A program made the position numbers and the translations under genes. A stretch of 64,000 nucleotides of DNA. Origin: an uncultured Prevotella sp. GTDB taxonomy: Bacteria; Bacteroidota; Bacteroidia; Bacteroidales; Bacteroidaceae. The notes below the pieces were generated by a model, which ran no database searches, had not been told where the DNA came from, and worked only from the letters and a program-made list of their open reading frames with translations. How positions within the stretch are numbered: position 1 is the stretch's first letter; the number at the start of each line of letters is the position of its first letter. The stretch covers positions 1 to 64,000 of the forward strand of contig CAKZVT010000025.1 of assembly GCA_937922435.1 (NCBI GenBank), given 5' to 3'. Shown here piece after piece: positions 8,604 through 16,384 of this stretch.

Positions 8604-8626
8604 AATATCCATCTCATAATAGGAGA
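8604..8626. repeat. Right inverted repeat of the phase switch
   Basis: Core CCATCTCATAATAGGAG; exact reverse complement of the left repeat. It ends 29 bases before the recombinase gene's stop. Confidence 0.92.
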
Positions 8627-8655
8627 AGGCCATTTTTGTGAAACGCTTGTTTACG

Positions 8656-9864
8656 TCAGAGACCTTCCAAAATCATCCGGTTTGCTTTGTCCACTTCGCT
8701 TGACTTGATTGAGTCAAGATAGATTTGCGTTGTCGTTTCCGAGTCGTGCCCGAGGGCCTCGCTGATGACGGCCAGCGGAACGTCCTTGTCGCGTGCGATT
8801 GTAGCCCATGAATGCCTCGTATAGTACATCGACAAAGGAATGGGCAAACCGGCCATACGAGCGATGTCTTTCAGGTTGCGGTTGATTTTCCTCATCATAT
8901 TTTGGTATTGCCGGCGTTCAGTCCCGTCTTCTCTTGTAATAACGGGCAGGAGGTATTGCGTGGCGTTTGGCCTGTATTTGTCCGTGATTGCCTGCATCTG
9001 TTTAGTCCACTCCATAGTCAGGAGTTGCCCCGTTTTCTTGCGACGGTAAGTCAGGCAGCCGTTGCCGAGGTCGGTCTTTTTCAGGTATGCCATGTCGATG
9101 AACGACATTCCTCGCGTGCAGAAGCTGAAAATGAACATATCTCTTGCGAAGTCCAGCCCCGGCTTGCGCGACAGGTCGAGTTCCTTTATTTTCCTTATCA
9201 CTTCGAGCGGAACGCTCCTTTTCACGGTCTTGTCCATGCCGCAGTAGACGTGCCTGAACGGGTGGCGGTCTGCCGTAAGCCCTTTCTCCACGGCCATCTT
9301 GTAGTTGGTGCGCAGTATGCGCATATAAAAAGAGGTGGTGTTGCGTGTCAGTCCGCCATTCAGCATCCAAGCCTCGTAAAGCTCCATGAGTCCGCCGTCA
9401 ACCATGTCGAACGTCAAATCCCTGCCGTTGCGGAAGTGCATGAGGCTGTTGAGCATGGAGCGGTAGGTTTCCGACGAGCGAACCTTGCCGAGCTGTCTCT
9501 TGTGGCGTATCTGATTTCGGATAAAGTTGAACACGCTGTCGGAGATGTCAGTACAAGGCGAAAAATTTGCTGTAATTTCGTCAAGGCTTACTGTATCGGC
9601 AGTCTTTTCACTTTCCGCCGTCATCCGTCTGAGCCTGTCGAGCTGCCATTGCAGGTCTGACTTGACTGATGCCATATATTCATAGCGCGGCGACAACGGC
9701 GGCGGAAGGATTATCCGGCCGTTATCCTTGTCCCATTCGCAAGCAAAAATCTTATACTCGCTTGTTATCCGACGCACAGAGCGACCGTGGATTATCTGGA
9801 ACACCAGTGAGCCTTCCTTGCCGGGTGTTGTCGATGGTCTGAATTTTAGTCTGATTGATGCCAT
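8656..9864 (-). CDS. Tyrosine recombinase, likely the promoter-inverting (Tsr-type) enzyme
   Basis: 402 residues: an N-terminal arm domain, a SAM-like core-binding domain (about 105-205) and a complete catalytic domain. Active-site residues can be placed: Arg 251 (FCTRGMSF), Arg 350 and His 351 (YYTRHSW), His 373 (ALGHDSETTT) and Tyr 382 (QIYLDS). Tyr 347 stands in for the first box II histidine, as is common in this Bacteroidales group. The gene's 3' end lies 29 bases from the right inverted repeat, and dedicated recombinases beside their own switch are the rule for local promoter inversions. It could also be an ordinary integrase of the island, so the inversion role is inferred from position. 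Confidence 0.88.
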   Translation of the reverse strand: MASIRLKFRPSTTPGKEGSLVFQIIHGRSVRRITSEYKIFACEWDKDNGRIILPPPLSPRYEYMASVKSDLQWQLDRLRRMTAESEKTADTVSLDEITANFSPCTDISDSVFNFIRNQIRHKRQLGKVRSSETYRSMLNSLMHFRNGRDLTFDMVDGGLMELYEAWMLNGGLTRNTTSFYMRILRTNYKMAVEKGLTADRHPFRHVYCGMDKTVKRSVPLEVIRKIKELDLSRKPGLDFARDMFIFSFCTRGMSFIDMAYLKKTDLGNGCLTYRRKKTGQLLTMEWTKQMQAITDKYRPNATQYLLPVITREDGTERRQYQNMMRKINRNLKDIARMAGLPIPLSMYYTRHSWATIARDKDVPLAVISEALGHDSETTTQIYLDSIKSSEVDKANRMILEGL

Positions 9865-10042
9865 TGTGCAATGTGTTTATTTGTTCATGCCAATATAAGA
9901 ACTGCCAGGCGTCCACATTGGTTTCAGCCGTCAAGATTTATGTTCCATGCTGCCAAGAGTTGAGCGGCTTTGCAACATATTGATTTTCAATGCGTTGCGA
10001 AAGGGCATATTTTGCAACGCAAAATGCCGCCTTTGGGCTTGC

Positions 10043-10079
10043 GATACGTGGCCTTTTGGAATGTAAAAGGCCACGTATC
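10043..10079. repeat. Hairpin with GGCCTTTT arms
   Basis: GATACGTGGCCTTTT and its exact reverse complement flank a 7-base loop. It may terminate transcription in the 315-base gap between the two genes. It shares the GGCCTTTT/AAAAGGCC core of the interspersed repeat family found elsewhere in the window. The rest of 9865-10179 shows nothing I can name. Confidence 0.65.
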
Positions 10080-10179
10080 AGGAAACAACTTGTGTTCAAA
10101 TGTCTTTTATGACGTTTTTATATTCCGATTGCGACCAATATGAACAGAAGCAATAAGCAAAGCGGTTCCGTGTCAAGCG

Positions 10180-10476
10180 TCATCTTCCCCTCTGTTTCAG
10201 GAACTCCTGTATCTCGGAAGCAAGATAAAAATTCTTGCCGTTGTCTTTCATGTTGTAATAGCGTATCAGCCCTTTCTCGCGGTAACGCGCCAGCGTGCGT
10301 TGCGACACTCCGAGCAGTTCGGCCAGGTCAACGTTGTCGAGCAGCGTGTCGCCGTCTAGGCATTCCTTTTGCCGGTTCATCCGTTCCAGCTTCTTTTCTA
10401 TACGTGCGAAGCCGTCAACCATCGTGGTTATCAACTTCTCCAATATTTCACTGTCAATGTAAGGCATAGTTCTCAA
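10180..10476 (-). CDS. Helix-turn-helix (excisionase-like) DNA-binding protein
   Basis: 98 residues. A helical N-terminus (LEKLITTMVDGFARIEKKLE) is followed by a MerR/excisionase-type winged helix: LLDNVDLAELLGVSQRTLAR, then YREKGLIRYYNM. Such proteins accompany integrases on Bacteroidales mobile elements as excision factors or regulators. It lies between two tyrosine recombinase genes on the same strand, and the five-copy GTGTAAAC array upstream (10643-10696) is its most likely binding site. The start at 10476 could be replaced by the Met 4 codon. Confidence 0.8.
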   Translation of the reverse strand: MRTMPYIDSEILEKLITTMVDGFARIEKKLERMNRQKECLDGDTLLDNVDLAELLGVSQRTLARYREKGLIRYYNMKDNGKNFYLASEIQEFLKQRGR

Positions 10477-10642
10477 AATTTTTATCGGTTAATACTGTCT
10501 GGCCGTTCCGTGCGTTTACTTGGCCGTTCAACAATTTATATTGAGAAAACAATGCCAGCTTGTCTTGCCGTTTCCAGTGCTGTCGGACAACCGTCTGATT
10601 ATCAATCAAATAAAGGATGCTAAATTTTTGATGTGATGAAAA

Positions 10643-10696
10643 GTGTAAACACCAAAAGTGTAAACATTGTAAACCGTTTACACCCAATGTTTACAC
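10643..10696. promoter_or_regulatory. GTGTAAAC repeat array, nested palindrome (operator or recombination site)
   Basis: GTGTAAAC occurs at 10643-10650 and 10658-10665, as TTGTAAAC at 10667-10674, and inverted (GTTTACAC) at 10676-10683 and 10689-10696. The outer copies form a perfect AGTGTAAACATTG palindrome arm pair around an inner GTAAAC/GTTTAC pair. It lies upstream of the HTH gene and downstream of the island integrase, and looks like an operator or an accessory site for excision. Confidence 0.65.
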
Positions 10697-10782
10697 TTCT
10701 AAAATGATGAGCAACATATAGCCATAAACTGCCATTATGGTTGCTTCATAAAAGGCTGAAAGAGAACCTATCACAAAAAGAC

Positions 10783-10816
10783 AAAAGCCGCCTCATTGAA
10801 AATTGAAGCGGCTTTT
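10783..10816 (-). terminator. Terminator after the island integrase
   Basis: AAAAGCCGC and GCGGCTTTT form a stem about 20 bases past the integrase stop, with T-runs on both sides, so it may act in both directions. Confidence 0.75.
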
Positions 10817-10837
10817 CTGAATACGCAGAGATATTTT

Positions 10838-12058
10838 CTACAAGGCAAATTTCCTGCGCATTGTCTGCATCTCACGCGAGATGGTCTTGTCCATAACCCT
10901 CGCGTAGATTTTTGTTGTCATAATGCTTGAATGGCCGAGCATCTTCGCTATCGACTCTATCGAGACATTGTTCGCAAGGGCTATCGTGGCAAACGTGTGC
11001 CGGGCGACGTGAGTGCTTAAAGGCTTGTTTATATGGCAGGCATCCGCTATTTCTTTCAAATAGCTGTTCATGCGCTGGTTGCTCGGCACGGGCAATACTA
11101 CACCTTTCTTTATACAAGTAGGATGTGACTTGTACTTTTCCATTATCATGCGTGGAATGTCAAGCAAAGGTATGTCGCACATGTTGTCCGTCTTTTCCCT
11201 TGCCTTGCGTATCCAATATTCACCGTTGGAATCCACGGTTATGTGTCCGTGTTTCAAGTGCTGGACGTCTGTAAACGCCAAACCAGTGAAGGCGCAAAAC
11301 AGGAAAATGTCGCGTACAACGGCAAGGCGCGGTATGTCAAAATCCTTGTTTATTATCAGTTGCAATTCATCTTCTGTAAGAAACACCCTGTTGCTTTTCG
11401 TCAGCTTAAAGTGAATGCCGAAGAAAGGGTCCTCGGTTATCCATTTGTTAGCCAACGCTTCCTTGATTACCTTTTTCAGGTTTTTCAGATATTTGACGGT
11501 TGCGTTCTGTGCACAGTTTTTCTCTACCTTGATGAAGCGTTCAAAACGCATGATGAAATCATGGTCAACATCCTTCAACGGTATGTCGGCAGTATTGAAA
11601 CGCTCCCGGATAAACTCGCCAAGATACCTTGCCGTCCGCTCGTAGCGGAGCACTGTGCCCCTGACATAATCCCTGCCCATAAGCTCACGGTATTGCTTGT
11701 TGTGCTCATTGAAAGTCTCTACAAGCATACGCGGTGAATCAGAGCCTCCGCTATAATTGCGTTTAAGGATTTCGGCAGTCACCGGCTTTCCGTCCTGCTC
11801 CAGTTCACGGTGGATTTGGAGTACGCGGGTGCGGACTGTTTCCAGATAATGATTCAGTTCCATGTGCTTCCTGTCTTTGCCTATGGCGCATTCTTTCTGG
11901 GCATTCCAGCATTCAGCCTCAACGCTTCGCCTGATTTGCACTTCCGCACGCTTGCCGTTCACCGTGATGCGCATACAGATTGGAACTTCCCCGTTTTTGA
12001 GGGGCTTGGATTTCTTCACGAAGAAGAGTACCGTAAAATAACTTCTTTGCACTGTCAT
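10838..12058 (-). CDS. Tyrosine-type site-specific integrase of the island
   Basis: 406 residues from ATG at 12058 (MTVQRSYFTVLFFVKKSK). This start fits the usual arm-domain beginning better than an upstream ATG at 12109. Domains: arm DNA-binding, SAM-like core-binding (about 110-200) and catalytic, with HVARHTF, LGHSSIMTT and the tyrosine in KIYARV. The box I arginine is replaced (FTGLAFTDV), as in IntDOT of CTnDOT, which also lacks that arginine. The gene lies beside the 3' end of tRNA-Lys, a typical attachment site, so it probably integrated this island. No second copy of the tRNA end is visible in the window. Confidence 0.88.
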   Translation of the reverse strand: MTVQRSYFTVLFFVKKSKPLKNGEVPICMRITVNGKRAEVQIRRSVEAECWNAQKECAIGKDRKHMELNHYLETVRTRVLQIHRELEQDGKPVTAEILKRNYSGGSDSPRMLVETFNEHNKQYRELMGRDYVRGTVLRYERTARYLGEFIRERFNTADIPLKDVDHDFIMRFERFIKVEKNCAQNATVKYLKNLKKVIKEALANKWITEDPFFGIHFKLTKSNRVFLTEDELQLIINKDFDIPRLAVVRDIFLFCAFTGLAFTDVQHLKHGHITVDSNGEYWIRKAREKTDNMCDIPLLDIPRMIMEKYKSHPTCIKKGVVLPVPSNQRMNSYLKEIADACHINKPLSTHVARHTFATIALANNVSIESIAKMLGHSSIMTTKIYARVMDKTISREMQTMRRKFAL

Positions 12059-12242
12059 AACTGCATTGTTTTGGGGTTGTAAAATTAAGTAGAAAACAGG
12101 CAATTGCAAAACCGTAAAACATTGAAAATCAGAGAAGTATGATACAAATAGGTGGACTTTATTTTGTCGGCATCAAAGTCCACCGAATAAGCCACCTCTT
12201 ACTGCCCCATTTTGCCGTGAAATGCAGTCCGTGGATAAAAGA

Positions 12243-12277
12243 AAAACCGCCGATAATGCTTGATTATCAGCGGTTTT
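12243..12277 (-). terminator. Terminator downstream of tRNA-Lys
   Basis: AAAACCGC/GCGGTTTT with an inner GATAAT/ATTATC pair forms a strong stem followed by a T-run on the minus strand, 24 bases past the tRNA. Confidence 0.8.
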
Positions 12278-12300
12278 CGTTGTTTTTGGCTTTGTTTCTG

Positions 12301-12373
12301 TGATCCGTTTGGGGCTCGAACCCAAGACCCCAACATTAAAAGTGTTGTGCTCTACCAGCTGAGCTAACGGATC
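12301..12373 (-). tRNA. tRNA-Lys (UUU)
   Basis: 73 bases with a fully paired acceptor (GATCCGT/ACGGATC), D-arm GCTCAGCTGGTAGAGC, anticodon loop CTTTTAA with anticodon TTT, T-arm GGTTCGAGCC and discriminator A. CCA is not encoded. It marks the border between the island and the GC-richer housekeeping region. Confidence 0.95.
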
Positions 12374-12439
12374 TCCGATTGCATTACATGTTTTTGTAAA
12401 GCGTGTGCAAAGGTACGGTTTTTATCCGACACGGCCAAA

Positions 12440-13612
12440 TTATTCTTCCGTTTTTTCACTTTTCACGGTGTTTTCTTGCGCCATCTTGACCTCAACGGCG
12501 GTTTCAGGAGGTGCGGTTGAGGCGGAAGAAGACGGTGTGCCGACATCTTCCTTGGTGACGTAACGCTGATAGTAGGCGATGATGAGTGTTGTCAGCGGCA
12601 GCGCGATGATGAGGCCGATGAAGCCGAGCAGCGCGCCCCAGACTGACAGCGACAGGAGGATTACCGCCGGGTTGAGGCTCATGGCCTTGCCCATGATTTT
12701 CGGGGTGAGCACCATGTCGGTGATGGCCTGCACCACGATGAACACGGCGGTGGCCGAGGCGAAGATGAGCCAGAAGTTCTGCCCGGTATCGGCGGCCTTG
12801 AGCAGCGAGAGGAAGAGCATCGGGATGAAGGCCAGTCCGTGGACGTAGGGTATGAGGCTTAGTATGCCTATGAGTATGCCGAGACCTATTGCCATGGGGA
12901 AGTCGATGATGGTGAAGCCGATGCAGAAGAGCACTCCTATGCACAGCGCCACGAGGCTTTGGCCGCGTATGTAGTTGTTCATCTCGCGCTCCACGTCGCC
13001 TATGAGTTCGCGCCAGAACGGACGGCTCTTCTTTGGGAATATTTTTATGAAGCCGGAGGCCAGCTTCTCGTAGTCGAGCAGTATGAAGAAGAGGTAGAGC
13101 AGCGTGATGAGCGACGCCACAATGCTTATTATCACGCTGGCCGTCTGCCCTATTACGGAGAACACCTTGGGCATGGCGCTGCGCACGGCTTCGGCCACGT
13201 CTTCCTGCTGGAAGAATTCCTTTATGCCGTCCTTGTTATCGTTGAGCCACTGCTGTATGGCTACGGGGAAGTTGGCTATGTGCGTCTTCTCGTGCAGATA
13301 GTTGGTGAGGATGTCGCCGAACTTGTCGAACTGCGCTATCATCGGCGGTATTATGAGGTAGAACACGCCTCCGATGACGGCTACGAGGAACACGAGCGAG
13401 ACGATTATTGACAGCACGCGCGTGGGAACGTGCATCCTGTACTGCACGAACTTGACGATGGGATATATCAGATAAGCCAGCAGCCACGCCACGAAAAACG
13501 GCAGCAGCACGCTGCCAAGATAGTTCATCAGCAGCAGTACGACGACTACCACCAAGGCCGTCAGCGACCATCGGATGAACTTGTCGAACGTTATTTTCTC
13601 CTCGATTATCAT
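12440..13612 (-). CDS. AI-2E family (PerM/UPF0118) transporter
   Basis: 390 residues with the family layout: two membrane segments in the first 70 residues, a periplasmic amphipathic helical region (about 75-150), then further membrane segments that include GLGILIGILSLIPYVHGLAF, and a conserved MGKAMSLNPAVILLSLSVWG near 310-330. Members are inner-membrane exporters variously linked to AI-2 release or ion/H+ antiport; the substrate cannot be told here. The charged tail after about residue 350 (SSSASTAPPET) is low complexity. It stands alone, with repeat elements upstream. Confidence 0.9.
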   Translation of the reverse strand: MIIEEKITFDKFIRWSLTALVVVVVLLLMNYLGSVLLPFFVAWLLAYLIYPIVKFVQYRMHVPTRVLSIIVSLVFLVAVIGGVFYLIIPPMIAQFDKFGDILTNYLHEKTHIANFPVAIQQWLNDNKDGIKEFFQQEDVAEAVRSAMPKVFSVIGQTASVIISIVASLITLLYLFFILLDYEKLASGFIKIFPKKSRPFWRELIGDVEREMNNYIRGQSLVALCIGVLFCIGFTIIDFPMAIGLGILIGILSLIPYVHGLAFIPMLFLSLLKAADTGQNFWLIFASATAVFIVVQAITDMVLTPKIMGKAMSLNPAVILLSLSVWGALLGFIGLIIALPLTTLIIAYYQRYVTKEDVGTPSSSASTAPPETAVEVKMAQENTVKSEKTEE

Positions 13613-13630
13613 TGCGTATTACGGTTATAA

Positions 13631-13757
13631 AGCCCCCTCCTGGCCTCCCCGAGGGGAGGAATTGGGTAATTGGGGGGCTTGTGCTTCGTTTACAAATTAT
13701 ATTTACTTATAGTTATGCATCTATTCTCCTCCCCTCGGGGAGGTTGGAAGGGGGCTT
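13631..13757. repeat. Long palindrome, family B (CCTCCCCGAGGGGAGG arms)
   Basis: AGCCCCCTCC...CCTCCCCGAGGGGAGGA at 13631-13661 is inverted at about 13729-13757, with an AT-rich centre. Each arm is itself a small palindrome. Related copies lie at 52174, 55238 and 63292. Confidence 0.8.
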
Positions 13758-13808
13758 CCATTGGGTCTGGAGGGACTGCTTCATGTATCTTCTTGATTAT
13801 CAGCGTAT

Positions 13809-13919
13809 TGCCGTCGGTCTTGCAAAAGGCCGTCTTTTGGCCTGCAAAAGGTGGCCTTTTAGAGGGTGAAAGACCGTCTTTTGCAACGCCGTTTGCCGTC
13901 TTTTGCAAAACCGACGGCA
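13809..13919. repeat. Interspersed hairpin repeat, family A copy
   Basis: Tandem hairpins of TTGCAAAAGGCCGTCTTTT-type units, enclosed by an outer TGCCGTCGGT / ACCGACGGCA pair and preceded by the family flank CTTGATTATCA. Together with the neighbouring family B element it fills the gap 13613-13937. Confidence 0.8.
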
Positions 13920-13937
13920 TGCAGCGGCGCGCCAGCT

Positions 13938-14525
13938 TCAGCCGTTGCGCTCCTCCTCTACCGCCTTGCGGTAACACTCGCGGCAAAGCGGCTCGTATTC
14001 GCCCTGCTCGCCGAGCATAACGCGCTTGTCGCCGGCCACGAGCCGGTGGCTGACGTAGGCCAGCGCGCCGCATCTTACGCAGATGGCGTGCACCTTCGTC
14101 ACTTCGTCTGCTATGGCGCAGAGCGCCGGTATAGGGCCGAACGGCACGCCGCGGAAGTCCATGTCAAGCCCCGCCACGATGACGCGGACGCCACGGTTGG
14201 CAAGTTCGTTGCACACGGAGACCAGCCCCTCGTCGAAGAACTGCGCCTCGTCGATGCCCACCACTTCAATATCCGACGACAGAAGCAGGATTGACGACGA
14301 CGTATCCACCGGCGTGCTGGGTATGGAGTGGCGGTCGTGGCTCACCACTTCGTCGTCAGAATAACGCGTGTCTATGGCCGGCTTGAAGATTTCCACCTTC
14401 TGCCTTGCAAACTCGGCGCGCTTCAACCGCCTTATAAGCTCCTCCGTCTTGCCCGAAAACATCGAGCCGCACACTACTTCAATTCTTCCCGGGCGGTGTG
14501 CCTCGCCTGACATATTGTTGACCAT
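13938..14525 (-). CDS. tdk: Thymidine kinase
   Basis: 195 residues. Phosphorylates thymidine with ATP for dTTP salvage in the cytoplasm. The type II enzyme signature is complete: P-loop GSMFSGKTEELIRR (about 20-33), the DEAQFFDE Walker B/catalytic segment with the acidic base, the lid region (FRGVPFGPIP), and two zinc cysteine pairs (CVRCG and CRECY). The usual length is about 190-200 residues. The start MVNNMSGE could move to Met 5. It is convergent with family A and B repeats and divergent from rsmI. Confidence 0.95.
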   Translation of the reverse strand: MVNNMSGEAHRPGRIEVVCGSMFSGKTEELIRRLKRAEFARQKVEIFKPAIDTRYSDDEVVSHDRHSIPSTPVDTSSSILLLSSDIEVVGIDEAQFFDEGLVSVCNELANRGVRVIVAGLDMDFRGVPFGPIPALCAIADEVTKVHAICVRCGALAYVSHRLVAGDKRVMLGEQGEYEPLCRECYRKAVEEERNG

Positions 14526-14579
14526 TTCGGCACAAAATTACAAAGACGTTTTAAAAATTGCAAAGAAATACGCCTATTT

Positions 14580-14610
14580 TTTGCCGTAGTGTTTTATTTA
14601 CCTATATTTG
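14580..14610 (+). promoter_or_regulatory. Promoter of rsmI
   Basis: TTTG at 14580-14583 and TATATTTG (TAnnTTTG) at 14603-14610, 19 bases apart, about 75 bases before the rsmI ATG. Near-ideal Bacteroidales consensus. Confidence 0.75.
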
Positions 14611-14685
14611 CAAAGACAAGTGCCAGCGACTGCCGCAAAACGGCGATGACGCCACGCTTGGCCGCTGGCTGAAACTTAACGTTAC

Positions 14686-15426
14686 ATGGGTTTGCTGTAC
14701 ATCGTACCCACACCGGTGGGCAATCTTGAAGACATGACGCTACGCGCGGTGCGCATACTGCGCGAGGCCGACCTCATACTGGCCGAGGACACACGCACGT
14801 CGGGCGTCCTGCTGAAACATTTTGACATAAAGAACCAGCTGATGTCGCACCACAAGTTCAACGAGCACGGCACGTCGGCCTCCATCGTAGAGCGGCTCAA
14901 GGCCGGGGCTACGATAGCCCTCATCAGCGACGCCGGCACGCCGGGCATCAGCGACCCGGGCTTCTTCCTCGTGCGCGAGGCCGTAAAAGCAGGCGTAGAG
15001 GTGCAGTGCCTGCCGGGGGCTACGGCCTTCGTCCCGGCCATAGTATCGTCAGGACTGCCGTGCGACCGCTTCTGCTTCGAGGGATTCCTGCCACAAAAGA
15101 AAGGCCGCGCCACACGCCTTGAAGCATTGAAGGACGAACCGCGCACCATGATATTCTACGAATCGCCATACCGCGTGCTCAAGACATTGCAGCAGCTGGC
15201 CGAACACTTAGGCGGAGGCCGACGCGCCAGCGCATGCCGCGAGATATCAAAAGTACACGAAGAGAGCGTGCGCGGAACACTCGACGAACTTATAACCCAC
15301 TTCAAGGAGACAGAACCTCGCGGCGAGTTTGTCATCATAGTCGAGGGAACGGGCGAACAACGGGCAAGCGCCGCAAAGCGAAACGCCGGACATGAAAGGA
15401 ACAACGTAAAAAAGGAACAAATATGA
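14686..15426 (+). CDS. rsmI: 16S rRNA (cytidine(1402)-2'-O)-methyltransferase
   Basis: 246 residues. Methylates the ribose of C1402 in the decoding centre of 16S rRNA using SAM. Family motifs are clear: VPTPVGNLEDMTLRAVRIL at the N-terminus, AEDTRTSGVLLKHF, SDAGTPGISDPGF (SAM-binding), LPGATAFVPA, GFLPQKKG and ESPYRV, then the C-terminal region ending GEFVIIVEG. Its stop overlaps the ATG of the next lipoprotein gene by four bases (ATGA), so the two are translationally coupled. A good promoter lies at 14580-14610. Confidence 0.95.
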   Translation: MGLLYIVPTPVGNLEDMTLRAVRILREADLILAEDTRTSGVLLKHFDIKNQLMSHHKFNEHGTSASIVERLKAGATIALISDAGTPGISDPGFFLVREAVKAGVEVQCLPGATAFVPAIVSSGLPCDRFCFEGFLPQKKGRATRLEALKDEPRTMIFYESPYRVLKTLQQLAEHLGGGRRASACREISKVHEESVRGTLDELITHFKETEPRGEFVIIVEGTGEQRASAAKRNAGHERNNVKKEQI

Positions 15427-16271
15427 AAAAGGTATTATTATTCGCACTTTGCCTATTTACACTGGCATCATGCAACAACGGCAAATCTTCATCCGACCAG
15501 TCGGAAAACAGCCAAAGGGACTCTTTGCAAAGGATAATAGAGCAGAGAGACAATGAAATCAACGACATGATGGGCATCCTCAACGAAGTGGAAGAGGGAT
15601 TCCGCCTCATCAACGAAGCTGAAAACCGCGTCAGCGTGGCACGCAACGGCGAAGGAGCCAGCCGCCAGCAGCAAATACGCGAGAACATACAATTCATCCA
15701 GCAGCGCATGGCCGAGAACCGAGACCTCATAGCCAAGCTGCGCAACCAGGTGAAGAACGGCAGCATCAAGAGCGAACAACTGCAAAAAACCATCGAGAAC
15801 CTGACAAAGCAGCTGGAGGAAAAAGACCACCAAATAAAGGACCTCTACGCACAGCTCGAAGCCAAGGACATACACATAGAGGAGCTGCAGAACACCACCA
15901 ACACGCTTACAAAGAACGTTAACACCCTGCAAGACGACAACGCCCAAAAGGCCAACACTATCAACACGCAGGACAAGCAGCTCAACACGGCATGGTATGT
16001 GTTCGGCACAAAGAAGGAACTCAAGGAGCAGAACATTCTCGTAAAGGGCAAAGTGCTCCAGGGAAACTTCAACAAAAACTACTTCACAAAAGTAGACATA
16101 CGCTCGCTCAAGGCCATCAAGCTGTACTCGAAGTCGGCCAAACTGCTCACCATGCACCCCTCAAGCAGCTACAAGCTGGAGCGTGACGCACAAGAGCAGT
16201 ACGTGCTCAACATCACCAATCCGCAACTGTTCTGGAGCACGAGCAAGTATCTCGTAGTACAGGTAAAGTAA
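15423..16271 (+). CDS. Coiled-coil lipoprotein coupled to rsmI
   Basis: 282 residues. A lipoprotein signal (ALCLFTLASC, Cys 18) is followed by a low-complexity Ser/Asn linker and a long coiled coil (about 30-190) rich in Gln, Glu and Lys, then a compact C-terminal domain (about 195-282) with the segment TAWYVFGTKKEL and hydrophobic strands (LWSTSKYLVVQ-like end). Bacteroidales genomes often carry such a lipoprotein; its function is unknown. It probably sits in a membrane facing the periplasm. It overlaps rsmI by four bases and ends before a strong bidirectional terminator. Confidence 0.85.
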   Translation: MKKVLLFALCLFTLASCNNGKSSSDQSENSQRDSLQRIIEQRDNEINDMMGILNEVEEGFRLINEAENRVSVARNGEGASRQQQIRENIQFIQQRMAENRDLIAKLRNQVKNGSIKSEQLQKTIENLTKQLEEKDHQIKDLYAQLEAKDIHIEELQNTTNTLTKNVNTLQDDNAQKANTINTQDKQLNTAWYVFGTKKELKEQNILVKGKVLQGNFNKNYFTKVDIRSLKAIKLYSKSAKLLTMHPSSSYKLERDAQEQYVLNITNPQLFWSTSKYLVVQVK

Positions 16272-16318
16272 CATGAACATGCAGGCACGCACATTCCGAT
16301 GCGCGCAAGGCTTACAAT

Positions 16319-16368
16319 AAAGCGATAGTCCCCGGAAGTTTGAACAAACCTCCGGGGACTATCGCTTT
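16319..16368. terminator. Bidirectional terminator between convergent genes
   Basis: AAAGCGATAGTCCCCGGA is perfectly inverted at 16351-16368 across a 14-base loop, with flanking T-runs on either strand. It separates the lipoprotein gene from thioredoxin. Confidence 0.9.
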
Positions 16369-16384
16369 TACCCAAGCGCCCTTA

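Larger units (their letters stand above)
8427..8626. promoter_or_regulatory. Invertible promoter segment (phase switch), OFF orientation
   Basis: Two perfect 23-bp inverted repeats (8427-8449 and 8604-8626) bound a 154-bp interior. The interior holds a consensus Bacteroidales promoter near the right repeat, pointing right, away from the antiterminator gene that starts at 8267. Inversion would point the same promoter left, giving a leader of about 200 bases before that ATG. A tyrosine recombinase gene lies just beyond the right repeat. This matches the Mpi/Tsr-controlled promoter switches of Bacteroides capsule loci. What is seen is the repeat pair, promoter and neighbours; inversion itself is inferred. 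Confidence 0.85.

Noticed and set aside
10454..10687. Minus-strand ORF of 77 codons upstream of the HTH gene
   Set aside because: It crosses the GTGTAAAC array and overlaps the HTH start; the composition is not protein-like.
13809..13919. Family A repeats as simple rho-independent terminators
   Set aside because: They contain two to four hairpins, occur between co-directional genes of one locus as well as at gene ends, and share primary sequence, which terminators need not do.
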